From Pseudohongiella acticola (lineage in GTDB: Bacteria > Pseudomonadota > Gammaproteobacteria > Pseudomonadales > Pseudohongiellaceae): DNA of 64,000 nt. The notes beneath the pieces were generated by a model. The model searched no databases. It saw only the letters and a program-made list of their open reading frames with translations, and was not told where the DNA came from. Within the stretch, counting starts at the first letter, position 1. Every line of letters begins with the position of its first letter. Where the stretch lies: contig NZ_MASR01000001.1 of NCBI RefSeq assembly GCF_001758195.1, positions 1,364,001 to 1,428,000 of the forward strand, written 5' to 3'. Of the stretch, positions 26,150 through 33,833 are shown in pieces. A program made the position numbers and the translations under genes.

Positions 26150-27724
26150 CGGTTTTGACCCCATCGGATCCATGTGCGGCACTTTACCGGCAGCCGAATC
26201 GGCCAGCGTATAACCAAGGTGGTCGGCATGCAATGAACGCAGCAGTGAGTACGCCATAAACACCAGCAGCACACAGAACGGAAAGCCCATTGTGGTGATG
26301 ACGTTCTGCAAAGCCGGCAATCCGCCGCCGAGTAACAGAGTGGCGGCAATCAGGCCCAGCAGCAAGGTCCAGAAGACCCGTTGCCCGGTTTTGCTCTTCT
26401 GATTGTCGTTACGTGACAGCACATCCACCACCAGCGCCGCCGAATCAGCGGAGGTGGTCAGGAATACCACAATCACTACCAGACTGAGCACCGAAATCAA
26501 TGTCGAGGCCGGGAAGTAACTGAGAAACTCGAACAGCGCCACCGACACATCAGCCTCTACCTGAGTGGTCAGATCCACGCCCTGATTCAGCTCAAGATCC
26601 ATGGCGGCCAGACCAAACACGGTAAACCACACCACCGTGAACAGCAGCGGCGCACCCAGCGCACCGCCAACAAATTGCCGGATGGTACGCCCTTTGGAAA
26701 TGCGCGCAATAAAGATACCGACATACGGTGCCCAGGAGATGGTCCAGGCCCAATAGAACACCGTCCAGCTCTGCTGCCAGCTGGTGCCCTGGTAGGCTTC
26801 AGTCCAGAACGACATCCACGGCAGATTCTGCATGTAGTTGCCAAAATTCTGCACAATGCCGGAGGTGACAAACAGGGTCGGCCCTGCCACCCAGACAAAC
26901 AGCATCACGATCAGGGCCAGAACGATGTTGATTTCCGACAAACGCTTGATGCCACGATCCAGCCCCAGCGCGACAGAAATGGTCGCAACAATGGTAATCA
27001 CCACCACAATCAGTAATTGTGACAGCTGGCCAATAGGCACACCGAGCACTGCATTGAGACCACTGTTTAATTGCAGCGTACCCAGTCCCACTGACACAGC
27101 AACCCCGAACAGCGTCCCCAGCAACGCAATAACATCAATCGTCCACCCCAACGGACCAAAGATTCTTTTGCCCATCACCGGATAAAAAATGCTGCTGATG
27201 CGCATCGGCAAACCCTGACGATAGGTAAAATACGCGATCGCCAGCGCAGGCAAAGTAAAGATGGTCCAGGTGTGCAAACCAAAATGATACAACGCAATGT
27301 TCATGGCATTTTTGGCTGCGTCGACGGTGCCGGCTTCAACATCTTCAAGCGGCGGATTGGCAAAATGCGATAACGGTTCGGCCACCCCCCAGAACATCAG
27401 GATGGTGCCGATACCTGCGGCAAACAGCATGGCAAACCAGGTCACCGTCGGGTATTCCGGCCCTTCGTCGTCCGGCCCCAGCCTTACATGACCATAACGA
27501 CTCAGCGCCAGCCACACCAAAAAGATCAGCAGACCACTGACACTGAGCACATAGAACCAGCCGAAGTACTGAAAGGTAAAGGTACCTACTTCGCCAAAGA
27601 ACGCGGCAAACTCGCTGTTAAAAGGAATCGCCAGACAGACAAACAGTATGGCAATACCGGCGGCGCTAAAAAAAATCTGGGGAATGGCGTTCAGACCCAA
27701 AAACCCGGCTAATCGATCGAACAT
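26126..27724 (-). CDS. BCCT-family transporter (betaine/choline/carnitine type)
   Basis: A 532-residue inner-membrane protein with about 12 hydrophobic segments. The BCCT signature regions are MFWGVAEPLSHFANPP in an early helix and the tryptophan-rich WTVFYWAWTISWAPYVGIFIARISKGRTIRQF. The latter contains the substrate box of glycine-betaine and choline carriers. It probably imports a compatible solute such as glycine betaine using sodium or protons. The start is set at 27724 (MFDRLAGFLG) or the adjacent ATG at 27727, both close to GGAGA. The C-terminal tail is short, so osmosensing like that of BetP is not evident. Its 3' end overlaps rlmKL. Confidence 0.9.
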   Translation of the reverse strand: MFDRLAGFLGLNAIPQIFFSAAGIAILFVCLAIPFNSEFAAFFGEVGTFTFQYFGWFYVLSVSGLLIFLVWLALSRYGHVRLGPDDEGPEYPTVTWFAMLFAAGIGTILMFWGVAEPLSHFANPPLEDVEAGTVDAAKNAMNIALYHFGLHTWTIFTLPALAIAYFTYRQGLPMRISSIFYPVMGKRIFGPLGWTIDVIALLGTLFGVAVSVGLGTLQLNSGLNAVLGVPIGQLSQLLIVVVITIVATISVALGLDRGIKRLSEINIVLALIVMLFVWVAGPTLFVTSGIVQNFGNYMQNLPWMSFWTEAYQGTSWQQSWTVFYWAWTISWAPYVGIFIARISKGRTIRQFVGGALGAPLLFTVVWFTVFGLAAMDLELNQGVDLTTQVEADVSVALFEFLSYFPASTLISVLSLVVIVVFLTTSADSAALVVDVLSRNDNQKSKTGQRVFWTLLLGLIAATLLLGGGLPALQNVITTMGFPFCVLLVFMAYSLLRSLHADHLGYTLADSAAGKVPHMDPMGSKPSDSKGAQ

Positions 27725-27764
27725 CATCGTTCTCCGTTTTTGTTTGCTGATGCCAGCTGTGCTC

Positions 27765-28862
27765 TTATGCGAGCGCAGCCAACAAGGATTTATCATAGGT
27801 CTTCAGGGCAGATACATCACCCTGCTGTACCTGCTTGAGCCAGTCAGGATTGGCGATCAGCGCTCGACCCACAGCGACAAGATCAAACTCGTCCGCTTCC
27901 AGTCTCTGCAACAGTTCGCCAATATCAGCACTGCCTGCTTCGCCGCCCATAAACGTGGTAATGAACTCCTCGTTCAGACTGACACTGCCCACGGTAATCG
28001 TGGGCTTATTGAGCAACTTGCGTGTCCACCCCGCCAGATTCAGCTCGGAACCGTCGAATTCCGGTTCCCAGAATCGACGCTGGCTACAGTGAAAAATATC
28101 AACGCCGGCATCGGAAATCGGCGCCAGCACTTCCATCAGCTCATCCGGCGTGGTCGCCAGACGCGCGTCATAGTTCTGTTGCTTCCACTGCGAAAAGCGG
28201 AAAATGATGGGGAAATCTTCACCCACGTGCTCGCGAATGGCCTGCACGATTTCTACAGCAAACTGGCTTCGCTTCGCACGCGACCCGCCGTATTTATCAT
28301 CACGCGTATTGAGGCCTTCCCACAGGAAGTCATCAATCATGTAGCCGTGCGCGCCATGGATTTCCAGTGCATCAAAACCCAGCATTTTGGCGTTACGCCC
28401 AGCCTCACCAAAGGCTTTAACAATCTCATCGATTTCGGTGGTTGTCAGTGGTTCCCCTACTTTTTTCCCCGGCAGGGCGTAACCCGATGGGGTCGCGCTG
28501 GGATAATCCGGAAATGGCCCGCTACCCGGTTTGCGGGCACAGCCGACATGCCACAACTGGGGCGCAATCTTGCCGCCGGCAGCGTGCACGGCTTTGACCA
28601 CGTCGGCCCAACCGGCCAGCGCTTCATCGGTATAAAAATTGGGGATGGAGGAGTCGAATGATGAGGCTTTATGGCCCACCGTGGTGCCTTCCGTAATGAT
28701 CAGGCCCACATCACCTTCAGCGCGACGCCGGTAGTAATCAACAACATTGGCTCCCGGAACCCCGTCTGGCGAGAACTGTCGTGTCATCGGTGCCATTAAC
28801 AGGCGATTTTTCAGGGACAGTTTTGGTGTGGTGAATGGTCGCAATAAAGCATCAATCGACAT
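27765..28862 (-). CDS. Old Yellow Enzyme-family NADH:flavin oxidoreductase
   Basis: A 365-residue FMN-dependent TIM-barrel enzyme. It starts MSIDALLRPFTTPKLSLKNRLLMAPMTRQFSPDG and holds the OYE signature HGAHGYMIDDFLWEGLNTRDDKYGGS. WHVGCARKPG and a late VAVGRALIANPDWL also fit. Such enzymes reduce activated C=C bonds of enones, nitroesters or related electrophiles with NAD(P)H. The thermophilic-like active-site cysteine pattern is not evident, so the classical type is more likely. It lies on the same strand as the BCCT gene, 40 bases upstream of its start. Substrate is unknown. Confidence 0.92.
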   Translation of the reverse strand: MSIDALLRPFTTPKLSLKNRLLMAPMTRQFSPDGVPGANVVDYYRRRAEGDVGLIITEGTTVGHKASSFDSSIPNFYTDEALAGWADVVKAVHAAGGKIAPQLWHVGCARKPGSGPFPDYPSATPSGYALPGKKVGEPLTTTEIDEIVKAFGEAGRNAKMLGFDALEIHGAHGYMIDDFLWEGLNTRDDKYGGSRAKRSQFAVEIVQAIREHVGEDFPIIFRFSQWKQQNYDARLATTPDELMEVLAPISDAGVDIFHCSQRRFWEPEFDGSELNLAGWTRKLLNKPTITVGSVSLNEEFITTFMGGEAGSADIGELLQRLEADEFDLVAVGRALIANPDWLKQVQQGDVSALKTYDKSLLAALA

Positions 28863-28920
28863 GTCTTGTTACCTGTACTGATATAATGGAAATAGAAACC
28901 TGGAGATAAAACCAGCCATA

Positions 28921-28956
28921 AAAAAAGGCTGCTCCGGTCAGGAAGCAGCCTTCTTT
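28921..28956 (-). terminator. Intrinsic terminator after the first copper-protein gene
   Basis: On the minus strand AAGGCTGCTTCC pairs with GGAGCAGCCTT around a short loop and is followed by six T residues. It lies about 40 bases past the stop of the gene that ends at 28994. Confidence 0.88.
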
Positions 28957-28993
28957 CTACGGTCTGCTTATCGAATCAGCTTACTAACTTACC

Positions 28994-29941
28994 TTATTCG
29001 GGCAGGTCTGTGTAAGAAAAATAGCCGATAAACATCTCTTCCCAGCTTTGCGGGCCGCTAACTGCGGGCACTGTCGGGTCCGGGTTGCCCGGGTTGTATT
29101 CGGAGTTGTCGAACAGGCCCTCCACAACTACCCGTGAACCCGCAGGCAGCACCATGGGTTCGTCCATTCGGTAAGTGGGCTGCCATGCGAAGTTGTAATC
29201 GGCCACATTGATGATGTTTTCCACGGTGTTATCCGGGTAGATCACACGGGCAGACATGGCTTTGCCGCGATAATGCATGTGGGCTCGGAAGCCATGCAAA
29301 ACGATGTCATCTTCAAACACATGGCTGGCGGCCATTTCGTGGTTCATGTCACCCGGTGGAATTGCCAGATCACGGGCGGACACAGAATGCGTGTGGAACT
29401 CGAGGTCTGGCGTTTCGTTTTCATCATAGAACCACATGCCGACTTTGGTGTTGTCGACAGTTTCCTGACCAAACGATGTGTAGTGAACACTCATACGCAG
29501 GGCCGAACCGACCGGCACCTTGATGCCCGTATTGGTGGGGAATTCAGTCGCATATTCTTTGCCCGGCGCATAACCTTCGAGGAATTCACGGCGAGGATCG
29601 TTATCGGCCTCGTCGATGGTGCCTTCGTTGTTCTGGTCATCGGCCACCACATAGGACAACAGATGGTGCAATACCCGCTTGTCGCCGGGGATGAACTGAA
29701 CGGCTTTGACCCATTTTTCTTCGCCGAACTCCAGCGGAATAACCGTGTTGATGTAATCAATGACACCGGTTGCCGGCACTGCAAATGGGGGTACTTCAAC
29801 AATATGATCAGGTGCGGAACCATCATGGGTCCACTCGCTGGCGGGGGGCTGGATCTGGGTCAGTGGATCAACGCCGGCCTGGGCCTGCAAGCCCCAGACC
29901 GCAGTCAGCACGAGTGCTGCGGACAATGTGGTTTTTTTCAT
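28994..29941 (-). CDS. Exported PHM-like type-II copper monooxygenase-fold protein, paralog 1
   Basis: A 315-residue protein with a signal peptide (cleavage near AQAGVDP, residue 22). The mature protein has the spaced ligands expected of the peptidylglycine/dopamine monooxygenase copper fold: His92-His93 in VLHHLLSYVV and His153 in MSVHYTSFG for one copper; His221 and His223 in FRAHMHYRGKAM and Met303 in SWEEMFIGY for the other. Two sister genes lie upstream, and all share the framework DHIVEVP, QFIPGDKR, EGYAPGKEYATEFP and WQPTY. The start at 29941 follows CAGGAGCC; a short in-frame extension to 29959 is less likely. It has its own terminator, and its promoter region closely matches that of paralog 3. 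The family assignment is from motif spacing; substrate is unknown. Confidence 0.8.
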   Translation of the reverse strand: MKKTTLSAALVLTAVWGLQAQAGVDPLTQIQPPASEWTHDGSAPDHIVEVPPFAVPATGVIDYINTVIPLEFGEEKWVKAVQFIPGDKRVLHHLLSYVVADDQNNEGTIDEADNDPRREFLEGYAPGKEYATEFPTNTGIKVPVGSALRMSVHYTSFGQETVDNTKVGMWFYDENETPDLEFHTHSVSARDLAIPPGDMNHEMAASHVFEDDIVLHGFRAHMHYRGKAMSARVIYPDNTVENIINVADYNFAWQPTYRMDEPMVLPAGSRVVVEGLFDNSEYNPGNPDPTVPAVSGPQSWEEMFIGYFSYTDLPE

Positions 29942-30046
29942 TATTACGGCTCCTGTCACAACCTGTGAGGATGCGCGGCCACGTTAAGGCCGCGATGCTG
30001 TTAATTTTTATTATGTTCTGCATACAAACCGCCTTGCATTATTCAT

Positions 30047-30107
30047 GATCGTAAACCAGTCAATCGCCTAAGACAATATGGCACCCACCCTAATTGCAAC
30101 AAAGTGT
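30047..30107 (-). promoter_or_regulatory. Promoter module of paralog 1, shared with paralog 3
   Basis: On the minus strand ACACTTTGTTGCAA (30107-30094) supplies a -35-like TTGCAA. Seventeen bases further is a -10-like TTGTCT (30076-30071), and 12 bases after that the motif TGGTTTACGATC (30058-30047). The 14-base and 12-base blocks recur identically before paralog 3 at nearly the same spacing (35 versus 36 bases between them). The downstream block sits where an operator or the start of the transcript would be. Confidence 0.6.
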
Positions 30108-30160
30108 TACTCCACTATTGACAAGAATATCGCCAGAACCAGACCAGCTAAACCGATGTC

Positions 30161-30195
30161 AAAAAAAAGCGCCCCTATTCAGGGACGCCTTTTTT
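30161..30195 (-). terminator. Intrinsic terminator after paralog 2
   Basis: On the minus strand GGCGTCCCT and AGGGGCGC pair around GAAT with one G-U pair, followed by eight T residues. It is the second of two hairpins after the paralog 2 stop. Confidence 0.85.
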
Positions 30196-30196
30196 G

Positions 30197-30223
30197 ATGC
30201 CTGGACAGCGTCTGTCCAGGCAT
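30197..30223 (-). other. Perfect 12-bp hairpin in the 3' untranslated region of paralog 2
   Basis: ATGCCTGGACAG (30197-30208) pairs perfectly with CTGTCCAGGCAT (30212-30223) around a three-base loop. It lies between the stop codon and the intrinsic terminator and may protect the message 3' end or act with the terminator. Confidence 0.7.
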
Positions 30224-30252
30224 GGGCCAAGACCTTGAGGTCCTGGCTGGAC

Positions 30253-31203
30253 TTACATATCGGTGTAAGAGAAGTAACCGATAAACATCTCTTCCCAGCT
30301 CTGCAGACCACCCAGCGCCGGTACCGTTGGATCGGGTACACCCAGGTTGTACTCAGAGTTATCAAACAGACCCTCCACGACAACGCGTGAACCGGCCGGA
30401 ATCACCATCGGCTCTTCCATCTGGTAAGTTGGCTGCCAGGCAAAGTTATAGTCAGCCACATTGATGATTTCTTCTGACGTATTGTCAGGATAAATCACTC
30501 GTGCGGCCATTGCCTTGCCACGGTAGTGCATGTGAGCACGGAAACCACGCAGCAGGATGTCGTTCTCAAACACATGCGTTGCTGCCATCTCGTGATTCAT
30601 CGCGCCTGGCGGAATCACAATATTTTCTGTGCGGTTGCCTGGTGACACCGAGTGCGTGCGGTATTCCAGTTCAGGCTGGTCATTCTCGTCAGCGAACCAC
30701 AGACCCACACGGGTGTTGTCCACGGTTTCCTGACCGAATGAAGTGTAGTGAATGCTCATGCGCAGCGCGGAGCCTGTTGGCACCTTGATACCAGTGTTCT
30801 CGGGGAACTCAGTGGCATACTCCTTACCGGGCGCATAACCTTCCAGGAACTCACGACGCGGATCGTTCACCGCCTCATCAATCATGCCTTCGTTGTTGGC
30901 CGTATCTTCAACTACGTAGCTCAACAGATGGTGAAGCACGCGCTTGTCGCCAGGGATAAACTGAACGGCCTTGACCCAGCGCTCTTCTTCAAACTCAAGC
31001 GGAATCACGGAGTTGATGTAATCAATCACGCCCGTGGCTGGCACCTGAAAGCTGGGCACCTCAACGATATGGTCGGGCGCTGTGCCGTCGTGCATCCACT
31101 CACTCTGGGGTGGCTGAACTTCAGTCAACGGATCGACACCGGCATGGGCGAGGCCACTTGCGGCAATTGCCACTGCAGCCGTTAGAGTCGTCTTGATTTT
31201 CAT
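30253..31203 (-). CDS. Exported PHM-like type-II copper monooxygenase-fold protein, paralog 2
   Basis: A 316-residue sister of the proteins encoded at 28994-29941 and 32638-33597. The signal peptide ends near GLAHAGVDP (residue 21). Copper ligands by position are His91-His92, His152, His224, His226 and Met307. Between the two copper domains it has an extra four-residue insertion (SPGNRTENIVIPPG), and it lacks the LPE ending (it ends SYTDM). GAGAGG precedes the ATG at 31203; a GTG six bases earlier is unlikely. Its upstream region does not carry the promoter module shared by the other two, so it is probably controlled differently. It lies directly downstream of the redoxin-cytochrome gene, with a terminator between. 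Confidence 0.8.
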   Translation of the reverse strand: MKIKTTLTAAVAIAASGLAHAGVDPLTEVQPPQSEWMHDGTAPDHIVEVPSFQVPATGVIDYINSVIPLEFEEERWVKAVQFIPGDKRVLHHLLSYVVEDTANNEGMIDEAVNDPRREFLEGYAPGKEYATEFPENTGIKVPTGSALRMSIHYTSFGQETVDNTRVGLWFADENDQPELEYRTHSVSPGNRTENIVIPPGAMNHEMAATHVFENDILLRGFRAHMHYRGKAMAARVIYPDNTSEEIINVADYNFAWQPTYQMEEPMVIPAGSRVVVEGLFDNSEYNLGVPDPTVPALGGLQSWEEMFIGYFSYTDM

Positions 31204-31364
31204 AAGCACCTCTCACGGGTTCAAAGCCAATCAGAATGATGGCTTCGTGAACTTTCTTCATGATGGTCGGTATACTGCTTAATTACCGATTTTATAGTTT
31301 GTTGTACCCCGATCCTACTCCAGAAATACGCGGCTTACAAGGATAGAAAGCCCTTTAAAAACGC

Positions 31365-31400
31365 AAAAAGGCCGTCTCGTTTTCACCAGACGGCCTTTTT
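31365..31400 (-). terminator. Intrinsic terminator after the redoxin-cytochrome gene
   Basis: AAAAAGGCCGTCT and AGACGGCCTTTTT form a near-perfect 13-bp inverted repeat with A- and T-tracts on both sides, so it can stop transcription on either strand. It lies 20 bases past the stop of the gene that ends at 31421. Confidence 0.92.
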
Positions 31401-31420
31401 AATCAATCACTTATCATGAT

Positions 31421-32284
31421 TCAGTCGCGCGGCGAACCGGCGTTGATCCAATGGATCAGCTTCTGACGTTCTTCGGTCGGGATATTGCCCGAGTTTTTGA
31501 AGCTTTTCACGGCAGGGTCAACCTGCATTGGCGGCATACGGTTAGTCATGATCACTTCACGAATCATCGGGCTCCAGCCCTGAATCATCATGTGGCTGTT
31601 CATGGCGAACGGTCCGATACCACCTTCAACGTGACAACCCACACAGCGCTCGATCAGAATCGGAGCGATTTCGGTTTCGTAGTCAGGGGCCTCAGCCACG
31701 TACTGATCGGCAACCGGGAAATCCAGCGCGCAACCTTCGGCCTCTTCCATGTCTACCGTGACAGTATCCATCTGACGTGAATCAGCGCCATCGGCAACAA
31801 TGGCTTCCAGCGTCTGACCCAGCGGCGCTCGTGCCCACTGACCTGGCATCGGACCACGGTACAGGATATTCATGCGAACCGGATCCACAACCACAACCTG
31901 ACCGGCCTGAGTCACACCCAGCGCGTTGGCAACCAGCTGCGCATCATCGTCCATGATAGGGAAATCGTAGTTCCAGACTGCTTCTTCAGCACGGATGTCG
32001 GCGCGCTCGTCATCTACCGATGAGTTCAGCATCAGGAAACTGACGCCACGGTGATCCCAGTTAGTGCGCAGCTGCTTGTAGCGCGCAATGTTTTCCTGGT
32101 TCATGGAACAGCCTGACGCCTGCGACACAATAACCACAGCCTTGTTGAACGCGTATTTGCTCAACTGGTGGGCCTTGCCGGTGTCGTCGATCAGGGTGAA
32201 GTCGCCTACGCGCTCTGGCGCAGCGTGTGCGTTAATACTGAGTGCGGCAGCTGCTAACAGTGCCATCCAGCTAATTTTCTTCAT
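31421..32284 (-). CDS. Exported redoxin-cytochrome c two-domain protein
   Basis: A 287-residue protein with a signal peptide (MALLAAAALSINAHA). The first domain (about 23-175) is a thioredoxin/AhpC-like redoxin starting VGDFTLIDDTGKAHQL. It keeps only one active-site cysteine (Cys59 in SQASGCSMNQ) where thioredoxins have CxxC. The second (about 200-287) is a small cytochrome c: CVGCH (Cys214, Cys217, His218) binds haem, and Met250 in NRMPPMQVDP is the likely axial ligand. It ends LIHWINAGSP. In families I recall, the same two domains are fused to a copper type-II monooxygenase domain like the three encoded around this gene, which suggests it feeds electrons to them. The start at 32284 follows GAGGGT. 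Confidence 0.85.
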   Translation of the reverse strand: MKKISWMALLAAAALSINAHAAPERVGDFTLIDDTGKAHQLSKYAFNKAVVIVSQASGCSMNQENIARYKQLRTNWDHRGVSFLMLNSSVDDERADIRAEEAVWNYDFPIMDDDAQLVANALGVTQAGQVVVVDPVRMNILYRGPMPGQWARAPLGQTLEAIVADGADSRQMDTVTVDMEEAEGCALDFPVADQYVAEAPDYETEIAPILIERCVGCHVEGGIGPFAMNSHMMIQGWSPMIREVIMTNRMPPMQVDPAVKSFKNSGNIPTEERQKLIHWINAGSPRD

Positions 32285-32637
32285 GATGAACAAACCCTCA
32301 TACTCTCTCTGGATAATTCTGCGTTACGTCAACCTTAATATGGGTGATGACGAACGACGTTATATTATTGTTCTGTCTTGTAGATTACAGCAATCAGAAT
32401 ACAACAGATTATTTGCAACAAACCACAGACATCTCGTATGAATTGCCTGTGCCTATCACCTGTCACTCACTCTCTGACCGCCAAGTATACTGTATTCGTG
32501 CCGCTATTTCTTAATCTGGCGCAAACTTATGACAGTTTAGGACACTTATCACACACAAACAAAAAGGGCTGCTTCTCAGGGAAGCAGCCCCTTTTTATGT
32601 TGTGCTGCTCAATCAATTACTTACAAACAGCTGACAC
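32285..32637 (-). other. 353-base intergenic region between paralog 3 and the redoxin-cytochrome gene
   Basis: AT-rich and without a gene. It contains the terminator of paralog 3 (32561-32596). About 129 bases before the redoxin start, TTGCAACAAA (32413-32422) repeats the core of the promoter block found before paralogs 1 and 3, but without the second 12-base motif. Confidence 0.6.
32561..32596 (-). terminator. Intrinsic terminator after paralog 3
   Basis: On the minus strand AAAAAGGGGCTGCTTCC pairs with GAAGCAGCCCTTTTT around a short loop, with a T-tract. It lies 42 bases past the paralog 3 stop. Confidence 0.92.
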
Positions 32638-33597
32638 TTATTCAGGCAGGTCAGTGTAGGAGAAGTAACCGATGAACATTTCTTCCCAGCTCTGCAGGCC
32701 GCCCATGGCATCCACGGTTGGATCAGGCACACCCAGGTTGTACTGAGAGTTGTCAAACAGACCTTCTACAACAACGCGTGAACCGGCTGGCAGTACCATT
32801 GGCTCGTCCAGCTGGTACGTTGGCTGCCATGCAAAGTTGTAGTCAGCTACGTTGATGATGTCCTCAGACGAGTTGTCCGGGTACACAACGCGCGCACTCA
32901 TGGCTTTACCACGGTAGTGCATGTGAGCACGGAAACCGTACAGCAGGATATCGTCCTCGAACACGTGTGAAGACGATGCTTCGTGGTTCATGGCGCCCGC
33001 AGGGATTTCGATCTGGTTCATCGGCGTTGCAACTGAGTAAGTGTGGAACTCGTACTCAGGCGTCTCGTTTTCATCAGCAAACCACAGACCAACACGGGTC
33101 GCGTCAGTTGTTTCCTGACCGAAAGACGTGTAGTGAATGCTCATACGCAGAGCTGAACCTTCAGGAACCTTGATGCCTGTGTTTTCGGGGAACTCTGTTG
33201 CGTATTCTTTACCTGGAGCATAACCTTCCAGGAATTCACGACGCGGATCGTTAACTGTTTCGTCGAGCATGCCTTCGCCAGCATCGGGCGTATCAGCAAC
33301 AACGTAGCTCAACAGGTGGTGAAGAACGCGCTTGTCACCCGGGATGAACTGAACCGCTTTCACCCACTTCTCTTCGCCGAATTCCAGAGGAATAACGGAG
33401 TCGATGTAGTCGATAACACCGGTTGCAGGAACATTGAAGCTAGGCACTTCAACAATGTGGTCTGGCGCAGAACCATCGTGGAACCACTCACCGTCCATTG
33501 GCTGAACTTGAGTCAGTGGGTCAACACCGGTAGCCGCGTTAGCCTGAAAGCTTACTGCAGCCGCCATAGCGAGCATAGCAATACTGGTCTTCTTCAT
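32638..33597 (-). CDS. Exported PHM-like type-II copper monooxygenase-fold protein, paralog 3
   Basis: A 319-residue protein with a signal peptide ending near FQANAATGVDP. Copper-ligand candidates are His93-His94, His155, His225, His227 and Met307, in the same motifs as its two sisters. It is most like paralog 1, including the SYTDLPE ending. GGGAGGA precedes the ATG at 33597, so an upstream in-frame extension to 33666 is rejected. Codon choice looks more uniform than in neighbouring genes (many GTT, GCA, CGT), which together with the strong ribosome site and terminator hints at high expression. It shares its promoter module with paralog 1. Substrate and true copper content are unknown. Confidence 0.82.
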   Translation of the reverse strand: MKKTSIAMLAMAAAVSFQANAATGVDPLTQVQPMDGEWFHDGSAPDHIVEVPSFNVPATGVIDYIDSVIPLEFGEEKWVKAVQFIPGDKRVLHHLLSYVVADTPDAGEGMLDETVNDPRREFLEGYAPGKEYATEFPENTGIKVPEGSALRMSIHYTSFGQETTDATRVGLWFADENETPEYEFHTYSVATPMNQIEIPAGAMNHEASSSHVFEDDILLYGFRAHMHYRGKAMSARVVYPDNSSEDIINVADYNFAWQPTYQLDEPMVLPAGSRVVVEGLFDNSQYNLGVPDPTVDAMGGLQSWEEMFIGYFSYTDLPE

Positions 33598-33637
33598 TCT
33601 GGAATTCCTCCCGCAGGGTTTAGCGGCTGAACGCTGA

Positions 33638-33652
33638 CAGGGATTATCCCTG
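33638..33652. repeat. 15-base perfect palindrome in the leader of paralog 3
   Basis: CAGGGATTATCCCTG is a 7+1+7 palindrome about 40 bases before the start codon. It could be an operator or a small hairpin. It is not present before the sister genes. Confidence 0.5.
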
Positions 33653-33711
33653 ACAACAACTACCACCTTAACTGTCTTGTATCTGCATCATTGGTTTTCA
33701 GCATTGGGATA

Positions 33712-33773
33712 GATCGTAAACCAAGTTTTTCAACTAGTACAATGTTTGCCATGCCATTTTTGCAACAAAGTGT
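33712..33773 (-). promoter_or_regulatory. Promoter module of paralog 3, shared with paralog 1
   Basis: On the minus strand ACACTTTGTTGCAA (33773-33760) contains a -35-like TTGCAA. A -10-like TTGTAC (33742-33737) follows after 17 bases, then TGGTTTACGATC (33723-33712) after 13 bases. Both outer blocks are identical to those before paralog 1, while the sequence between them differs. That pattern points to selection rather than recent copying. Confidence 0.6.
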
Positions 33774-33833
33774 GTCGGTTACGGTGCATCCAGAGGATTC
33801 GACTTGCCTCGAACGCGGGCGTATTATGCACGC

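Larger units (their letters stand above)
29942..30252 (-). other. Intergenic region: leader and promoter of paralog 1, 3' end of paralog 2
   Basis: No gene is seen. From right to left it holds the tandem hairpins behind paralog 2 (30161-30223), the promoter module of paralog 1 (30047-30107), and an AT-rich leader of about 120 bases. The leader contains GCGGCC/GGCCGC inverted pairs near 29974-29995 that could form a small hairpin before the ribosome site. Confidence 0.6.

Noticed and set aside
28994-33597. Tandem copper genes as assembly duplication
   Set aside because: The three genes differ throughout in sequence, signal peptides, intergenic regions and terminators, so they are real diverged paralogs.
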